From CAZJDM01 sp964544765 (lineage in GTDB: Bacteria; Bdellovibrionota_B; Oligoflexia; CAYFLR01): 41,701 nucleotides of DNA. The stretch covers positions 1 through 41,701 of the forward strand of contig CAZJDM010000019.1 of NCBI GenBank assembly GCA_964544765.1, read 5' to 3'. Of the stretch, positions 25,798 to 34,900 are shown one piece after another; position 1 is the first letter of the stretch; every line of letters begins with the position of its first letter. A program made the position numbers and the translations under genes. A model generated the notes under the pieces. That model was not told the DNA's origin, did no database searches, and saw only the letters and a list, made by a program, of their open reading frames with translations.

Positions 25798-26634
25798 TTA
25801 TGCTTCGGCTCTTTCCAGTTCGTTTAGGGCCTTTTGTACGTTTTCGTGTCCCAAACACGAACCAGCGATCAGAATACTGCCAATTTCAGAAAGACCGATA
25901 ATTCTATTAGCTCCAGCGATCTGAAAATATTCATGAGTACTGGGATTTAGTAACTCAACTATTAATTGAGTGGTAGGATTTACTTTGCGTGCTAACATAC
26001 AATTGATAGTTGTCATAGAATCAGAACCTTGCTTTATTGAGTAATCCGCCAATAAGATAATAGCACGAGCATGTTGAGCGGAAGCTCGTTCTAAATCTTT
26101 AACGTGAGAAGGATGAGTTGATTTAACAAAATGAACACTATGATGATCGTTTGGTTTCTTTTCTACATCGGCAACTATAACAACTTTGCTATGCATAAAT
26201 TCAGGATCCTTATAAATAATATCAATTATTTTGGCTCCTTTGAAATTCCAACCAACTATAACGAAATGGTCCTTAAATTTAAAATCATTCATTCCCAGTT
26301 CCTCCTTAATTTTCGACTCGATAAAAAATGCTGCTGCGGTTGCAGATACAAGGGCAATAACGACTATGGAGGATGCAATTACCACGAGTATTACAAGTTT
26401 ACCACCCGGAGTAATGGGTGATTTATCTCCGTATCCGACAGTACTCATAGTTATTACTAAAAAATATAATACGTCAAGGGGTGTTTGGAAATTTTCATTT
26501 TTTTGATATTCAAAATACCAAGTTCCAACCGCGCCAAAGGTAAAAACACCGGTAATCAGCATTGCGACTTGAAAAAGAAGAGTATTCTTGATGGATTTAT
26601 ATATATTTATGATACGTGATAAAATATTATACAT
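25798..26634 (-). CDS. Two-helix potassium channel with RCK/TrkA-N-like domain
   Basis: Predicted inner-membrane K+ channel of the MthK/Kch type, tetrameric by family. TM1 about 20-43, pore helix then the selectivity filter T65-V-G-Y-G-D70, TM2 about 78-105. Residues about 120-270 form a cytoplasmic Rossmann-like RCK domain (H-F-V-I-V-G-W-N-F-K-G-A-K-I-I-D, then I-I-L-L-A-D). The usual G-x-G-x-x-G loop reads G-W-N-F-K-G, so nucleotide binding may differ. The start has only a weak ribosome-binding site. The gene shares a strand with an EEP gene upstream and kdsA downstream. Confidence 0.92.
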   Translation of the reverse strand: MYNILSRIINIYKSIKNTLLFQVAMLITGVFTFGAVGTWYFEYQKNENFQTPLDVLYFLVITMSTVGYGDKSPITPGGKLVILVVIASSIVVIALVSATAAAFFIESKIKEELGMNDFKFKDHFVIVGWNFKGAKIIDIIYKDPEFMHSKVVIVADVEKKPNDHHSVHFVKSTHPSHVKDLERASAQHARAIILLADYSIKQGSDSMTTINCMLARKVNPTTQLIVELLNPSTHEYFQIAGANRIIGLSEIGSILIAGSCLGHENVQKALNELERAEA

Positions 26635-26699
26635 ATATTAGATATTATAACTCATTATAGTTAGATGATAAATCTTAAATTTTTTGTTTATATAATTGC

Positions 26700-28085
26700 T
26701 TATCGGTAAATTCTGAATCGTGCAATAATAGGAAAGTGATCAGAGTATCCTCTGCGTATATGAATAGTTCCGTCAGAATTTTTTTGACAAGTTCGATTTT
26801 TTTCGTCCCAAAAGCACTTACTATAACCATAAGGTAGGCCATTTTCATCTTTTAGGAAATCATGATCGAGAATTTTATAACTTTTGCTGATGTATGCTAA
26901 GCTGGTTCTGTCAAATAAAGTTCGGGTAAGAATAATACTGTCCAATGTTTGCCATCTTTTGTATTTGGCGAACCAAAAAGTTCCGCGTTTTTGATTTAGG
27001 TTATTAAACAAACTGTTTTTAAGTCGAGTTAGAGCTGTTTTAACTAATTTGCCTTCATACTTATTAAGAAAGGTTCTGATGGTGAGCCTGGCTTTTCTTT
27101 TGTCATACATTTTTTTGATGATTTCGTTAAATACTGTTGCGTCCCATTTTCCTGTAGTAGAGAAAATGGATACAAAGCGGTCCATTGCGGTATAAAACTC
27201 TTTGGAAAGTAGATTATAATTAAAGATCGAGTAATTGAGATTGTAAAGTAATGGTTCTTCGGGAGGAGATTTTCTAACAGCTTTAAGGTCGTCTATTGCG
27301 TGTAGGCCATTATTCAAAGCTACTTTTTCTGGATCGGTATTAAAGTCACCTAAAATAATAATATCTAGTTTAGGTTCGTCTTTTAATCTTTCTTTTACGA
27401 TTTTTCTAACATGTTGAGCGGATAAAAATCTTTTAATGGCATCAAATTCGGTTTCTCCTCTTTTTTGGGCCGGCCAATGATTGCCTAAGATAATAAATTC
27501 TTTATCGAAGATAGAAAATCGTGCTTCTAATATATCTCGAACGGTTGAATATATAGTTTTACCATAGAACTCACTGGCTTTTTTGTAGTACCAAGTAGGG
27601 TTACGTTTGTGGATCACGTGGGTTTGGGAATGGATGGCGGGGATGCGGCTGATGATACCGACTTCAATGCCAACATAGTCTTCGGTATCGTAGTGAATAA
27701 TCTCGTTATAGGAAGTGGCAAGTGGATCTTTTTCTTTTAGTTGTTTATTTAAAGAATCGGTTAATGCTTTTAATACGAATTTATTTTCAACTTCTTCGCA
27801 TACGATAATGTCCGGTCCTAAACCCAGAAGACCATTCTCCTGATTGTTAATAATAGCTTGGGTAATATGATCTATTTTTTCACGAAATTTTTCTTGGTTC
27901 CAATTGAGGTTGCCGAAGGGAGTATATTCATCATCCATGGTAATTGGATTGTCTTGAAAATCCATCAAGTGCTCTACATTGTAGTTCATGATGAGAAGTG
28001 AAGTAATATTATTGGTATTATTGGTCGATAATAAGGGTGTTGTTAAGGTTAAAAGAAGGGCGCAAATAATAATAAGACGCATCAT
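26700..28085 (-). CDS. Exported endonuclease/exonuclease/phosphatase (EEP) family protein
   Basis: Metal-dependent phosphodiesterase fold; the substrate could be DNA, lipid or a sugar phosphate and cannot be read here. The ATG at 28085 is selected by AAAGGA 7 bases upstream; 461 aa. Residues 1-20 are a signal peptide, so the protein acts outside the cytoplasm. Catalytic motifs are M-N-Y-N-V-E-H (Asn), E-E-V-E-N (metal Glu), L-G-N-H-W-P, L-G-D-F-N-T-D (Asp/Asn) and G-Y-S-D-H-F-P-I (catalytic His) near the end. About 130 residues of mostly basic helices are inserted between the last two motifs, longer than usual. The leader holds the 28.2-kb RNA-like element. Confidence 0.9.
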   Translation of the reverse strand: MMRLIIICALLLTLTTPLLSTNNTNNITSLLIMNYNVEHLMDFQDNPITMDDEYTPFGNLNWNQEKFREKIDHITQAIINNQENGLLGLGPDIIVCEEVENKFVLKALTDSLNKQLKEKDPLATSYNEIIHYDTEDYVGIEVGIISRIPAIHSQTHVIHKRNPTWYYKKASEFYGKTIYSTVRDILEARFSIFDKEFIILGNHWPAQKRGETEFDAIKRFLSAQHVRKIVKERLKDEPKLDIIILGDFNTDPEKVALNNGLHAIDDLKAVRKSPPEEPLLYNLNYSIFNYNLLSKEFYTAMDRFVSIFSTTGKWDATVFNEIIKKMYDKRKARLTIRTFLNKYEGKLVKTALTRLKNSLFNNLNQKRGTFWFAKYKRWQTLDSIILTRTLFDRTSLAYISKSYKILDHDFLKDENGLPYGYSKCFWDEKNRTCQKNSDGTIHIRRGYSDHFPIIARFRIYR

Positions 28086-28187
28086 AACCAAGTCCTTTTG
28101 GTTTGAGTTTTAAACAGTACAAATTTTACATTACGGTGTTTGAATATGAATCTATTTGTAACTAATTTTAACTTGTACGGCAAGTGC

Positions 28188-28229
28188 AAAAAAAAGTAAG
28201 GCCAGGAAGACCTTAGTTATCCTGGCCTT
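28188..28229 (-). terminator. Rho-independent terminator (minus strand)
   Basis: A perfect 10-bp stem AAGGCCAGGA (28198-28207) and TCCTGGCCTT (28220-28229), with a 12-base loop. Read on the minus strand it is followed by AC and eight T. It ends transcripts coming from the envelope gene at 28507 or from a small RNA in the gap, and stands about 100 bp before the EEP start, so it could also act as an attenuator. Confidence 0.8.
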
Positions 28230-28285
28230 GAGACGGGGACATGCGAAAATGATGTAAATAAAATCTACATCATTTTGAGAGGTCT
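28198..28285 (-). ncRNA. Candidate structured RNA or leader element
   Basis: Two perfect hairpins lie in tandem: the 10-bp terminator stem and an 11-bp stem AAAATGATGTA (28246-28256)/TACATCATTTT (28266-28276). The loop of the first holds AGACCT (28208-28213), and AGGTCT (28280-28285) flanks the second, so a 6-bp pseudoknot is possible. With the U-run on the minus strand, the likely transcript runs minus. It matches no class I know. Confidence 0.4.
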
Positions 28286-28311
28286 TGACAAATATATATT
28301 CGAAATATACT
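28285..28311 (+). promoter_or_regulatory. Plus-facing promoter-like element without a downstream gene
   Basis: Perfect TTGACA and TATACT with a 15-bp spacer. Transcription would run towards the 3' end of the minus-strand gene at 28507, giving antisense RNA. The spacer is short, so this is tentative. Confidence 0.3.
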
Positions 28312-28400
28312 TATATTTAAAGTAATAATAGTTCTTCTTAAAAATCTTATTTAACTACCAAAGTTTTAATTCTTGATTAATAGGCTTACAAAACCAGAAA

Positions 28401-28450
28401 GAAAATGTCAAGAAATAATAGAAAATATAAGAAAATATAAGAAAAGTAAG
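28401..28450. repeat. 10-bp periodic A-tract repeat (likely curved DNA)
   Basis: Five consecutive decamers carry an A-tract: GAAAATGTCA, AGAAATAATA, GAAAATATAA twice, and GAAAAGTAAG. The period equals roughly one helical turn, the classic arrangement for intrinsic bending. Confidence 0.6.
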
Positions 28451-28506
28451 GTGAATATAAGCGTGCTTTGTTGAAGCGATAAAAACTTCTATTTTTTAAT
28501 GTGAAA

Positions 28507-30738
28507 TCAATCTTCTTCGTAAGAATGGTATTCGAGCCATTGTTCCCACTTTTCTTTAGAGGTAGGCTGTAAACCTATAGATACTGGCTGATGAGAGAAA
28601 TTAGGAGTATCTTTCCAATACCTAATAGAATGTCCGTGTTTTGGTTGTTGTTCTTGTTCTGGCTGTTGTCCTTTAACTTGAGGTTCAATGGTAAAGACCC
28701 AATTTTCAGTATCATTAATATTAAACCTGGTTTCTATGCTACTTTGTTGGTCGGCTATAATACGTTTTTGAATTCCTGATGGAGTTCTTACATATAATTG
28801 AAATTGGCATTTGAGTCCTTGCTCATATAACTTATTATGGATAGCAATACGGAAATCCGGCATCATAAAATTATAAGCTTCGTCTGCAATAATATGTTTT
28901 TTTTGCAGGAAAAGCTCTTTTCCTGCTTCAACCTCAAAAGCGTAACAAAGGTCAATCTGATCGACAGTAGCAGGAGATTGGGAAATGAATCTAATTAATC
29001 GAACCGCTTCTACACCATAAACTGATTGTACGATAGCAAATAAATAAATAGGACGACGGATTCCAAATGATTTTTTTAGTTGGGCGATAATATTTTTGAT
29101 GGTTTTTTTACTGTAGGATTTTTGAATAAAAAGAGTTCCAGCTGTGGAATCTCCAGATTTATATAAAGTATGTCTTTTTTCGCCGTTATCCAAGAGTAGT
29201 TTTATATCCGGTTTGGCTGACCGTGAAAAAATGTTAGCCATAGTTGCAAAGTAATTTCCAAATTGCTGGGGAGACATGTTATAAATCCAACTTGCCTTTC
29301 GGTAGACCAGTTTATATTGATCCAATCGAAGAGCTTGTTGATAGCGGTCAAGGTAATCATAAAAAGCGGCGTTTTCTTCTTGTTCTTCCAAAGGAACCCA
29401 AAAACCTATTTGACAATAGAGCCAAGGAGGTATTAGATTTTCAGTGGTAAGCTTAATGCCAAAACTCAAGTGTAGATTTACATCTTGAGGGTTTGCCAGA
29501 AAAAGTTCCATGGGAAGGTAAGGAGAATTATTTTGATTGGGAGCAATATCATTAGAGGTTAACCAGGAAAATTCCTCTAAAGAAGTAATTCTAGCGATAG
29601 GAGTAAATGGTCTGGTATGTTGATTAACAAGGTAAAACCCTAATCTTTCCACAATTGAGTTTTTAGTTTCACCTCTATAAGAAGTTTTGCCGAAAAAAGG
29701 ATTTTTATTAAAATCGATTACTCTAGGAGGTTGAGTTAATTCGGAAGGGAAGGAGTGAAAATCTATCTCTAGAATTCGTAAACCCTCTAGACGGTCGGCT
29801 CTCAAAAAAGATGTTTTTCTATATACTCCTGCGATTAAATATACTTTTTTTCCTCTTTCTCCATTGGTAATTGAAAAATCGAGTGCTTCATTAAATAAAT
29901 ATTCAGCCGAGAAATGATGGTTAATAGAATAAAAGTCTTTGGCTGGATCCGCGTTAAAATTAATGGGGAACTCTTTTTCTAAGGCGCTAAGGACTTTTTC
30001 TTGAATGGGATTTTTGATGATGCGAAAATAGGATCTGTTTTCCGGCCACTGGCGAAAGTGTTTATGCATAAATTTAACAATGGAACCGGGAACAGTTAAA
30101 TTTCTTTTTTGGCTGGAGGCTTGTTCGTTAGAACGATAATCTCTTAAGAATCGAGCAAAATCTTTTGGTATGTCGCGATATTGAAGACCATGGGAAACAG
30201 GTACCGTTTGTAGCTTATCTAAAGATAATAATCCTATGTTTATGTATAATTCGGGTAAAGAATCAGATAAATTTGTACCTTCTTCTTTACGAACAGCAAA
30301 GGAAACCAGGGTCTGAGGTGAGGTTTGTAGTACTTCTTTGAGAGTTTGGGACATCTTTAATCCATGTCCTTCCAATACAAATTTTCGAGTACGTAGCTCT
30401 TCATTGGGAGTTAATTTTTCAGGATATCGGTAATCAGTATATGGTTGGGTATGTTCCTCAATCTTATTGTCATTAGTTTGAACTTTGATGGTTCTGGTTT
30501 TGGTGGTAATCGGTATTCGTCGGCGTTCTTGCTTAGTGATGATTTCATAGATAGGTACGCGGGTATTGCCCTTGATGTCAATAGCGTAAAATCCGATGTC
30601 GGTAGCGACTATTGCATCACCTGCCTCGTTAGAGGAGTAGGGATTCTGAGTTTGAACATAAAATTGACTGCGCTTTTTACAAAAATAAATAGATATGATT
30701 AGTATTAATAATATAAGCAGTCTTAAAATAATCTTCAT
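28507..30738 (-). CDS. Large anchored envelope protein, unknown function (Cys-Lys-Lys-Arg type)
   Basis: Not recognised. 743 aa. Residues 2-19 are a hydrophobic segment, followed by C20-K-K-R-S-Q-F. The residue before Cys is Phe, which is poor for a lipobox, so it may be an uncleaved anchor or a relaxed lipoprotein signal. The rest (about 25-720) is soluble, rich in charged residues, with no further membrane segment. Domain boundaries are not visible; the end is Gln/Glu/Pro-rich near 700. It is divergent from the gene at 30830, which starts with the related C-K-I-R-S-D-Q, so the pair shares a promoter region of 91 bp. The distant neighbour at 31923 has C-K-L-R-R-S-Q-F. A shared anchoring or sorting role is inferred. 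Confidence 0.6.
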   Translation of the reverse strand: MKIILRLLILLILIISIYFCKKRSQFYVQTQNPYSSNEAGDAIVATDIGFYAIDIKGNTRVPIYEIITKQERRRIPITTKTRTIKVQTNDNKIEEHTQPYTDYRYPEKLTPNEELRTRKFVLEGHGLKMSQTLKEVLQTSPQTLVSFAVRKEEGTNLSDSLPELYINIGLLSLDKLQTVPVSHGLQYRDIPKDFARFLRDYRSNEQASSQKRNLTVPGSIVKFMHKHFRQWPENRSYFRIIKNPIQEKVLSALEKEFPINFNADPAKDFYSINHHFSAEYLFNEALDFSITNGERGKKVYLIAGVYRKTSFLRADRLEGLRILEIDFHSFPSELTQPPRVIDFNKNPFFGKTSYRGETKNSIVERLGFYLVNQHTRPFTPIARITSLEEFSWLTSNDIAPNQNNSPYLPMELFLANPQDVNLHLSFGIKLTTENLIPPWLYCQIGFWVPLEEQEENAAFYDYLDRYQQALRLDQYKLVYRKASWIYNMSPQQFGNYFATMANIFSRSAKPDIKLLLDNGEKRHTLYKSGDSTAGTLFIQKSYSKKTIKNIIAQLKKSFGIRRPIYLFAIVQSVYGVEAVRLIRFISQSPATVDQIDLCYAFEVEAGKELFLQKKHIIADEAYNFMMPDFRIAIHNKLYEQGLKCQFQLYVRTPSGIQKRIIADQQSSIETRFNINDTENWVFTIEPQVKGQQPEQEQQPKHGHSIRYWKDTPNFSHQPVSIGLQPTSKEKWEQWLEYHSYEED

Positions 30739-30744
30739 AATAAC

Positions 30745-30773
30745 TTCATAAATATCTTTTTTTTTAATATAAT
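30745..30773 (+). promoter_or_regulatory. Sigma-70-type promoter candidate for the 30830 gene
   Basis: TTCATA (4 of 6) and a perfect TATAAT with a 17-bp spacer, 57 bp before the ATG at 30830, in the divergent spacer with the 28507 gene. Confidence 0.5.
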
Positions 30774-30829
30774 AACATTAACCATAATTAGTTACAAAAG
30801 TTAGTTACAAATAATGTTAGGAGAAGGTT

Positions 30830-31870
30830 ATGCGTTTAAAATTAGATAAATGGATATGGGGATTATCGCTATTAGTTTTAACATATGCCTGTAAGATAAG
30901 ATCTGATCAGGCGGTAGTTAAGGGTACGGGAGCCAAAGGAGCAATCGGCGGTATGCAAATTTGTGATAAGACCCTTAAAGATATGAAAAGAAGACCGGTA
31001 AGAAAGGCCGCTGCTTTTAGTTTAGCCACTAGAGATGGTGGTTTGGGTGATGCAGCCTTTATGGTGATGTTAACAGGTGCGGCTGGAAGGAAAAAAGTTA
31101 ATAACGTTGGAGATCCCCTTGAGTTAACTAGAGGTGATACATTCAATTCGGGTTTAATACATAATGCCAGACAAAATGTCTTGTTGGGACAAGGTTTAAC
31201 CGTCGAAGGTAAGCCAGTGGGATTATCAGCTTTTAAGCAATTTTTTCTTGAGGGAATGGTGGGTGAAAAGTTACCTGATGTAGTGACTTTTTTAGAATCA
31301 ACGGTATTAGAAGCAGGTGTCCCAGAAACGACAAGAGAAGGATTTAAACCAGTATTACATTCGACCGATGGATTGATGATTGAATGGTTAATGGAACAAT
31401 CAGGAATACCCGTTGAGCTTCATGCTAGATTGTTAAGAATTCGGGCGGCAAATGTTGCCAATCAAATGAGAGATATTCCTACTATGGATGTATCTAAGTT
31501 TGTAACTATTTTGAGTGGAACCTTAGAAGCCTTAAGTGGATTGGGTATGGATGATACGAATAGATTAACTTTAATGGATCTACTTGGCTTAGATTTACGC
31601 GAAATATTGGGTGAAAGTGCCTCAGTTTTGATTTTGGGGGGAGGGGGTAGCATGGCACCGGTTAATATTAGGGTGACATCTCGCTCTAGTTTTGTTGATC
31701 ATGTCAGAAGCGGAATAGTTACTCAGGGATTTGAAAGTAGATTGGCTCGGTTTGCTGAACTTCCAGCTAAGCTTCCTGAATTGAAACTTGAAGGACCCGA
31801 AAATCGTGAAGCTCGAGCTAGAGTTAGAAGTGAAATGTTTCGCCGAATTGCCCGAGGTGCAAGGTTATAG
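30830..31870 (+). CDS. Predicted lipoprotein, unknown function (C-K-I-R, V-V-K-G-T-G-A module)
   Basis: Not recognised. 346 aa. Signal peptide 1-20 ending L-T-Y-A, then C21-K-I-R-S-D-Q-A-V-V-K-G-T-G-A. AGGAGA lies 7 bases before the ATG. The mature part is rich in Gly, Ala, Leu and Arg and predicted mostly helical; a G-G-G-G-S stretch is near 275. No catalytic motif is apparent. The gene is followed 52 bp later by the J-domain gene with which it shares ten of sixteen residues after Cys; probably one transcript. A partner of that protein is the simplest guess. Confidence 0.6.
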   Translation: MRLKLDKWIWGLSLLVLTYACKIRSDQAVVKGTGAKGAIGGMQICDKTLKDMKRRPVRKAAAFSLATRDGGLGDAAFMVMLTGAAGRKKVNNVGDPLELTRGDTFNSGLIHNARQNVLLGQGLTVEGKPVGLSAFKQFFLEGMVGEKLPDVVTFLESTVLEAGVPETTREGFKPVLHSTDGLMIEWLMEQSGIPVELHARLLRIRAANVANQMRDIPTMDVSKFVTILSGTLEALSGLGMDDTNRLTLMDLLGLDLREILGESASVLILGGGGSMAPVNIRVTSRSSFVDHVRSGIVTQGFESRLARFAELPAKLPELKLEGPENREARARVRSEMFRRIARGARL

Positions 31871-31922
31871 TATCATTCAGAAGAGTTGCTTTAATTGAAG
31901 ACTAAAAACTTAAAACTGTTAT

Positions 31923-34900
31923 ATGAAAAAGCAATGGATATTACTGCTTCTATTAATAGGTGTTATAGTATTAATAGCCCTACAATGCAAGCTTCGTAGG
32001 TCCCAATTTGTTATTAAAGGAACCGGAGCTACCAAAGCTGGAGATAGTGAAATATTTGATCTAGCTCCTGAGCTTCTGGTAAAGAGTCTTCAGAAGCTGG
32101 CTTCTATGGGAATAGATACTGAATACCAATTAATTTGTCGTGATTTATTACAAGATCCCCAATTCTTAGATATTAAGATCCCCGAACCACCAGCAGAAGA
32201 AACTGAGCCACCAGTTGAAGAAGCGGGATCAGCAAGTGGAGAACCTGGATCATCAGTATCTCCAGCTAAAAAGAAGAAACAAAAGTTTAGTCTGGTCTTC
32301 GAGGGAATAACCAAAGAATTGGGCGATAAGGGTTGGATCATCTTTAATACTTGTTTAAGTATTTATGAGGAACAAAGACCACCCTTATGGAAAGAGAAAT
32401 CAGAAACCCTCTTGGATTTGGTAGTAGGGCATCTGGTGAACAATCAGAATGCAGGTCGCCCAGATCGCTTTTGTTCTACTTTTGAGTCTTGTTTGCGAAC
32501 AGCGTCCTATTTAGAGGGAGCAGCCAGGATCATACCACATCGTGCGATTCCCATTTTGCAACAAATTAAGACTCAAATTGAGATTTCCAGTATCAGTACT
32601 CCGGGATTTTTGTTTAAACTTAGGCGCATTGTCGATTATTTAATTTTAATAGCTAAGATGAATATGGTTGTTGAGCGTAAAGATGGTATTCCACCTCATT
32701 CTAAACCTGGTTCTCCTTTTTCGATTGAAAATATGATCGATGAAGCCTCAAAAATAGAAAGTACTATTTCAACAGAATATCATCTAACCAGACTGCAGCA
32801 AACTCGATTAGGTGTGTCTTCTTTAATGGATAGCGCTGAGTTTTTAAAAAATTATATCAATGAAATTCAACGCTATAATGATGTTCCTACCCAGGAAGAT
32901 GCAATACAGAATGAAGCTATTGTGCAATTGCATATTAAATTGTTAATGACAGCCTATCAATTCTTATTAAAAGGGATTAAATCCTTAAAATATTATTTAG
33001 TACGGGTGTGCTATGTTGATAATTATCTGGGACGAGGATGCGGTCAGTATCAAGCCCGTTCTTTGGGTTTAGAAGGTTGGCGCAATTATATCTTAAATCG
33101 TCTGACAATTTATACCAAAGACGAGTCTAATTCATCAAATGCATCAGATGAAGCAAAGTTAGCCACAATGAGAGGAGCTGTGGTGGTAGAAGCCGAGGCA
33201 GTTATGGCTTCCATTTTGTTAAATGCACGGCATGAGTCAACTTTATTTTTCGGAAAAGAATATTTGGACGTTTTTTCCCTAGCTTTGCAAAAATTAAAGG
33301 AAGCCAATCCGGAAATTGATCCCAAAAAGAAACTTGAATATCAGAGTTTGGAAAATAAATATCAGAATTTATTAGCTCAACATCAAACTATTTATATTGC
33401 TACAGAATTGGATAATGGCCGGGTAGATAAAGCGTTCGGGCCATATTTACAAACCCTGTTTGATGCCTATGGTATAGGATTTGAACAGGCAATGAGACTA
33501 GTCAATCATGAGCAAACCATCATGGAGAGATCCTTGAATCCCTCTTATTCTGAGTATAGTGGATATCAGGATCCCAAGGAAATGTTTAGTTTAGTGTCGA
33601 TAGCTCAACGCTTTCAAAACGCGATGCTGGATTATTCTGATTTGTATGTGCAAAAAGAAGAGCAGATCAAAGAATCCTGGAACTCAGTAAATGAATTAGT
33701 AGAGCTGCGTAAACAAATTGATGCGATTGGATTACATTTAGCCTGTACCGGATATGCACTTCCTGACCCAATGGATCCCTATGCGGATCCTGACATTGCT
33801 CCCAACTATAATACCAATGTTTCTGAAGACGTTTTACCTAGAAATTTACGTAATATATTTGGTCGTTTTTATGATGTTGAAATACATGACTATTTATCTC
33901 ATAGAATTACACCACAAATGATCAGTTTAAAAGAGGCATGTTTATTTCGTAGCCCTTCATATTCAGCTCCCAGCATTAGGCAACATACATTGGCTTTTGC
34001 TGGTCAAAGAATTGGTGGTGATTTCTTAAGTACTGGTAATATAGGATTGTCTGAAAAAAAATACATGTTGGATTATGGTTTACCAGTAGTTTCTACGGTT
34101 CTTATGTTTCCGTTATCTGGCGCTGCTGGTTGGGTAAGTCATGCCATCTTAAAACGATTGGTTCCGTACGCTTTAAAAATGGCTTCTAGATCAGCTAAGG
34201 TATCGACTGCTTCCGCTAGTGTTCCTATAGTAAGAGGAGCTGCTACTGGGGGGAGGTCGGGAGCATCCGCTGGAAGAGGATCTTCATCTGGAAGGGGAGC
34301 GTCGGCAGGAGCCGCTGGTGCTTATCAGGAAACTGGAAGACGGGCCTTAACCTCCAATATAGATGATTTATTTAATTCTAGGGTTACAGGCAGCAAGTTT
34401 TTGAATTATGCTAAGGATCATTTACCGCATGCTTTGATAAGTTCCTTATTTTTTGCCATCACTTTAACACCTGTGAATTTAATGGCTACCGAGGCGCTGA
34501 TGGACGCTGATAATCTTGGTATTAGCATGTACGAAGCGATTTTGAACTCTTTTTTGCATGGTTCGGTTATCTTCTTTGTTTTGCCAGTGGCTCAACATTG
34601 GTCCGGTTCGTTTGAGAGGTGGTTTAATCCCAATAAAGGATACGCTTTGCAGGATTATTTAGCCGGTAAGATTAAAATACCGGATATGGTCTCTTTTAGG
34701 CAAATGAGACGAGCCTTAGATACCAAGTATATATGGGTCGGTACAGCCATGGATGGAATATTTTTTACCTCTATTCCCGTTTTTGCGTCCTTTGTAAAAA
34801 ATGTAGAAAATCGTAAGAAATATGGAGAATTTGCCAGTCCTCAATCGGTATATGAATCAATGCCCAAAGCGGTACAAGATGTGGCTTTATCCTTTTTGTT

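Larger units (their letters stand above)
28086..28506. other. 421-bp intergenic region with RNA-like structure and phased A-tracts
   Basis: Between the EEP start and the stop of the large envelope gene, both minus strand. It contains a minus-strand terminator (28188-28229), a second perfect hairpin (28246-28276), a possible loop pairing to 28280-28285, a plus-facing promoter-like pair, and five A-tracts at 10-bp spacing (28401-28450). No convincing coding frame. Confidence 0.6.
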
